From NCBI GenBank assembly GCA_905193225.1, contig CAJJNV010000037.1, positions 1 to 7,233 of the forward strand: a DNA stretch of 7,233 nt, written 5' to 3'. A model generated the notes under the pieces. It made no database searches, was not told the DNA's origin, and worked only from the letters and a program-made list of their open reading frames with translations. This document shows, piece by piece, positions 5,363 to 7,233 of this stretch (its first letter is position 1; every line of letters begins with the position of its first letter). The position numbers were made by a program, and so were the translations under genes. This DNA comes from an uncultured Oscillospiraceae bacterium. Its GTDB lineage: Bacteria; Bacillota; Clostridia; Oscillospirales; Acutalibacteraceae.

Positions 5363-6727
5363 ATGAATACAAAACTAAGTAAAAAGGATTATACCCTGAT
5401 AGCCTCGATGCTGTTTGGTATGTTCTTCGGAGCGGGCAACCTTATTTTCCCGCTTATTCTCGGAGCAAAGGCCGGTGCCTCTATGCCGTCCGCCCTTGTG
5501 GGCATGCTCATAACCGCTGTGGGAATTCCCCTTCTCGGCGTTATGTCCATGGGAATTTCCCGAAGTGAAGGCCTTCTTCATATGTCGAGTCGGGTTTCCA
5601 AAGGATTTTCCTATTTCTTCACCTGTGCTCTCTATCTGACCATCGGCCCCTTCTTTGCCATTCCGAGATGCGGTGCAACATCATTTTCGGTGGGAATCCT
5701 TCCCCTTGCAGGCGATCACAAGGTGCTTGTGCAGGCGATTTTTACCCTGGTTTTCTTCGGTGCGGTGCTGTTTTTCTCCCTGCGTCCTTCAAAAATTATG
5801 GACTCGGTGGGTAAATGGCTCAACCCCATCTTTCTTGTGCTTCTCGCCGTGCTTACCTTGACGGTGCTTGTCTCGCCCATAAACGGAGTTGCCAAAGTAC
5901 CCTCCAACGGTGATTACGCCGAAAACGCTTTCTTTGCCGGATTCCTTCAGGGATACGACACACTGGACGCTCTTGCATCCCTTGCATTCGGCATAATTGT
6001 TATAAACGTTATCCGGGATCATAATGTCACCGAGCCTTCGAGAATAGCCAAAAGCACCGTTCGCTCGGGCGTTTTCAGTATGGCCTTTATGGCGGTCATA
6101 TACGGCATTATCGCCCTTGTGGGAACCGAGTGCTATAACCTCTATGCCGACCGTCTTTCCGACTCGAATTTTAACGGCGGCGATGCCTTCTCAATAATCG
6201 CCGAGCATTATTTCGGCAAGGCAGGCCTCATTATTCTTGCGTTGACCGTTACATTCTGCTGCCTTAAAACAGCCGTAGGACTGGTTACATCCTGTTCCGA
6301 AACCTTTGTGGGAATGTTCCCGAAATCCATAAGCTACCGCGCCTATGCCATAATATTCACTGCCTTTTCCTTTCTCGTTTCAAACATCGGCCTTTCAAAC
6401 ATAATTTCCTTCTCGGCTCCGGTGCTCTATTTCCTCTATCCTCTGGCCATCGTGCTCATACTGCTTAATATATTCGGAAAGTTCTTCGGTTACAGGCAGT
6501 GTGTATTTGTGTGGACCATAGGATTTACCGGCATTGCAGCAATATGCGATCTTATAAGGGTCAGCGGAATCGAGGCACTTAATCCCGTGATCGCAGGCAT
6601 CGGCAAGGTGATTCCCTTCTATTCCATCGGAATGGGCTGGGTTGCTCCCGCCGCCATCGGTCTTGTGATAGGCCTTGTTCAGATGCTGCTCACAAAGCGC
6701 AGCGAAAATACCGCCAAGACAGCCTGA
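5363..6727 (+). CDS. brnQ: Branched-chain amino acid carrier, LIVCS family
   Basis: This 454-residue polytopic membrane protein takes up leucine, isoleucine and valine by cation symport, as known for BrnQ/BraB. Family motifs are seen in order: GMFFGAGNLIFP in the first membrane helix (19-30), GPFFAIPRCGATSFSVG (95-111), GYDTLDALASLAFGIIVINV (197-216), CLKTAVGLVTSCSETF (300-315) and SNIGLSNIISFSAPVL followed by YPLAIVLILLNIF (340-371). About twelve hydrophobic helices can be traced and length is normal for the family (430-460). The tail after the last helix is short and basic. GGAGG at 5350-5354, 8 nt before the ATG, sets the start; an out-of-frame ATG at 5356 lies between them and ends after eight codons. 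The gene stands alone, divergent from the polymerase operon, with a long leader and an inverted repeat over its promoter, so it may be regulated by amino acid supply. Confidence 0.97.
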   Translation: MNTKLSKKDYTLIASMLFGMFFGAGNLIFPLILGAKAGASMPSALVGMLITAVGIPLLGVMSMGISRSEGLLHMSSRVSKGFSYFFTCALYLTIGPFFAIPRCGATSFSVGILPLAGDHKVLVQAIFTLVFFGAVLFFSLRPSKIMDSVGKWLNPIFLVLLAVLTLTVLVSPINGVAKVPSNGDYAENAFFAGFLQGYDTLDALASLAFGIIVINVIRDHNVTEPSRIAKSTVRSGVFSMAFMAVIYGIIALVGTECYNLYADRLSDSNFNGGDAFSIIAEHYFGKAGLIILALTVTFCCLKTAVGLVTSCSETFVGMFPKSISYRAYAIIFTAFSFLVSNIGLSNIISFSAPVLYFLYPLAIVLILLNIFGKFFGYRQCVFVWTIGFTGIAAICDLIRVSGIEALNPVIAGIGKVIPFYSIGMGWVAPAAIGLVIGLVQMLLTKRSENTAKTA

Positions 6728-6903
6728 AACACGATGCTGCGGTAACACAGTGCCCGGCAAAGCCTCTGCAAGGGTCTTGTGAGGTCTTAGATTTCAGACA
6801 AAACATTTGGTAAAACACCTTTGAAAGCACTTAAGCAATCACTTAAAAGCTTGCGGCAAGGCGTGCGACAATATACCCGCAAAACATAAAAACATATGCG
6901 AAA
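6728..6903. other. Intergenic region after brnQ, no gene seen
   Basis: Between the brnQ stop and the terminator hairpin there are about 175 nt without a credible coding frame. A 62-codon minus-strand frame crosses the terminator and has no family-like features. A doubled CACTTAA and a tiny CAAG/CTTG hairpin are visible, but neither is convincing. The stretch is most likely a brnQ 3' untranslated region. Confidence 0.5.
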
Positions 6904-6937
6904 AAAAAGCGGTGCTGAATAATCAGCACCGCTTTTT
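6904..6937. terminator. Bidirectional intrinsic terminator
   Basis: GCGGTGCTGA (6909-6918), a 4-nt ATAA loop and TCAGCACCGC (6923-6932) form a perfect 10-bp stem, extended by five A:T pairs, with T runs on both strands (5 T on plus, 8 T on minus from the A run 6901-6908). It can end brnQ transcription rightward and the small right-hand frame leftward. Confidence 0.93.
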
Positions 6938-7008
6938 AAGGTCAAAAACATTTTCAGAATTTTAAATTTCATCAAAATTCAGTCTGTTAAGGAAATCTTT
7001 TAAACGCT

Positions 7009-7206
7009 TTAATTTTTTTCAACCGCTTTTTTCTTAAATTCTTCTTTTGTCACAGGGGTATTATCCTTTAATTCATCTTTTAATTCATCTTTCAACTCAT
7101 AAAGTCCTTTATAAAATCCTTCGGCAGCTATCCGACCTTTATAGATCGGATAGCTGAATCTTTTATATTCGTTTTTGCTTAAGCAACGGACGGTCGAACC
7201 CCGCAC
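7009..7206 (-). CDS. Small charged hypothetical protein, or 3' end of a broken gene
   Basis: I do not recognise this 65-codon frame. The C-terminal part is lysine/glutamate rich, contains three tandem ELKD units (37-48) and ends KKKAVEKN, so it is probably helical and soluble. The three 12-bp copies differ only at synonymous third positions (GAG/GAA, TTG/TTA, AAA/AAG), which supports real translation of this part. The N-terminal part is doubtful: a TAA lies two codons before the GTG at 7206, and that GTG has no proper ribosome binding site (AAGG only 1 nt away). The two other frames upstream stay open to the window edge before ending at about 7183 and 7154. This fits a longer gene interrupted by a frameshift near 7150-7210, or a small gene with an unusual start. 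The terminator at 6904-6937 would end its transcript. Confidence 0.4.
   Translation of the reverse strand: MRGSTVRCLSKNEYKRFSYPIYKGRIAAEGFYKGLYELKDELKDELKDNTPVTKEEFKKKAVEKN
7063..7098 (-). repeat. Three 12-bp tandem repeats coding for ELKD
   Basis: On the plus strand ATCCTTTAATTC, ATCTTTTAATTC and ATCTTTCAACTC follow each other without a gap. On the minus strand each reads Glu-Leu-Lys-Asp, in frame with the 7009-7206 reading frame. The differences are all silent. Confidence 0.85.
7125..7156. repeat. Inverted repeat with 13-bp arms
   Basis: CAGCTATCCGACC (7125-7137), a 6-nt loop TTTATA and GATCGGATAGCTG (7144-7156) form a near-perfect stem with one mismatch that becomes a G:U pair in one RNA. 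It lies inside the small minus-strand frame, where long perfect hairpins are unexpected. No T run follows closely enough on the minus strand to call it a terminator. Confidence 0.75.
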
Positions 7207-7233
7207 GCCTTAAAAATGTTAAATTTCCCGTTT

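Noticed and set aside
6821..6937. Possible small RNA ending at the terminator
   Set aside because: TTGAAA at 6821 has only a poor -10 partner (TAAAAG); the hairpin is explained as the brnQ terminator.
7192..7202. tRNA T-loop-like GGTTCGA on the minus strand
   Set aside because: The flanking bases cannot form a five-pair T stem, and no acceptor, D or anticodon arm is found.

Overview
The window looks like part of a chromosome of a Gram-positive anaerobe of the Clostridia, probably a gut-type Oscillospiraceae/Lachnospiraceae relative. The reasons are moderate GC, strong AGGAGG-type ribosome binding sites, sigma-A-like promoters, and gene families typical of that class (CAP-domain exported protein, YolD-like protein, UvrX/YqjW-type Y-family polymerase, BrnQ). 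I cannot name a species. I see no rRNA, tRNA, CRISPR array, transposase or phage structural gene.

Left part (1-2545). A truncated minus-strand gene for an exported protein, probably with a CAP/SCP domain, reads out of the left edge. It is divergent from a plus-strand catabolic pair: KDPG aldolase (eda, 753-1385) and 2-keto-3-deoxygluconate kinase (kdgK, 1550-2545). KdgK phosphorylates KDG to KDPG and Eda splits KDPG into pyruvate and glyceraldehyde-3-phosphate, the last two steps of hexuronate/pectin breakdown. Two sigma-A-like promoters stand back to back at about 585-651, and a gapped palindrome just downstream of the eda start point could be an operator.

Middle part (2581-5097). A minus-strand cluster, convergent with kdgK, is transcribed from a good promoter at 5069-5097. 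Its order is Y-family translesion polymerase, YolD-like protein (8-nt overlap), then an AlkD-type DNA alkylation repair protein (43-nt gap). It reads as a compact DNA-damage unit joining lesion bypass with alkyl-base repair. The polymerase gene lacks any ATG/GTG/TTG in frame upstream of its first catalytic aspartate, so it either starts at a non-canonical ATC or carries a frameshift.

Right part (5098-7233). A 386-nt intergenic region holds the divergent promoters, a 12-bp perfect inverted repeat covering the brnQ -10 box, and a long brnQ leader with a possible 14-codon ORF. brnQ (5363-6727) encodes a branched-chain amino acid carrier. A strong bidirectional hairpin terminator lies at 6904-6937. 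Beyond it, a short minus-strand reading frame (7009-7206) carries a 12-bp tandem repeat coding for ELKD; its 5' end looks damaged or incomplete.

Most of the window is ordinary chromosomal housekeeping. The points most worth a second look are the polymerase start, the polymerase-YolD-AlkD gene set, the inverted repeat at the brnQ promoter, and the small repeat-bearing frame at the right edge. I do not see strong evidence for a wholly new system.
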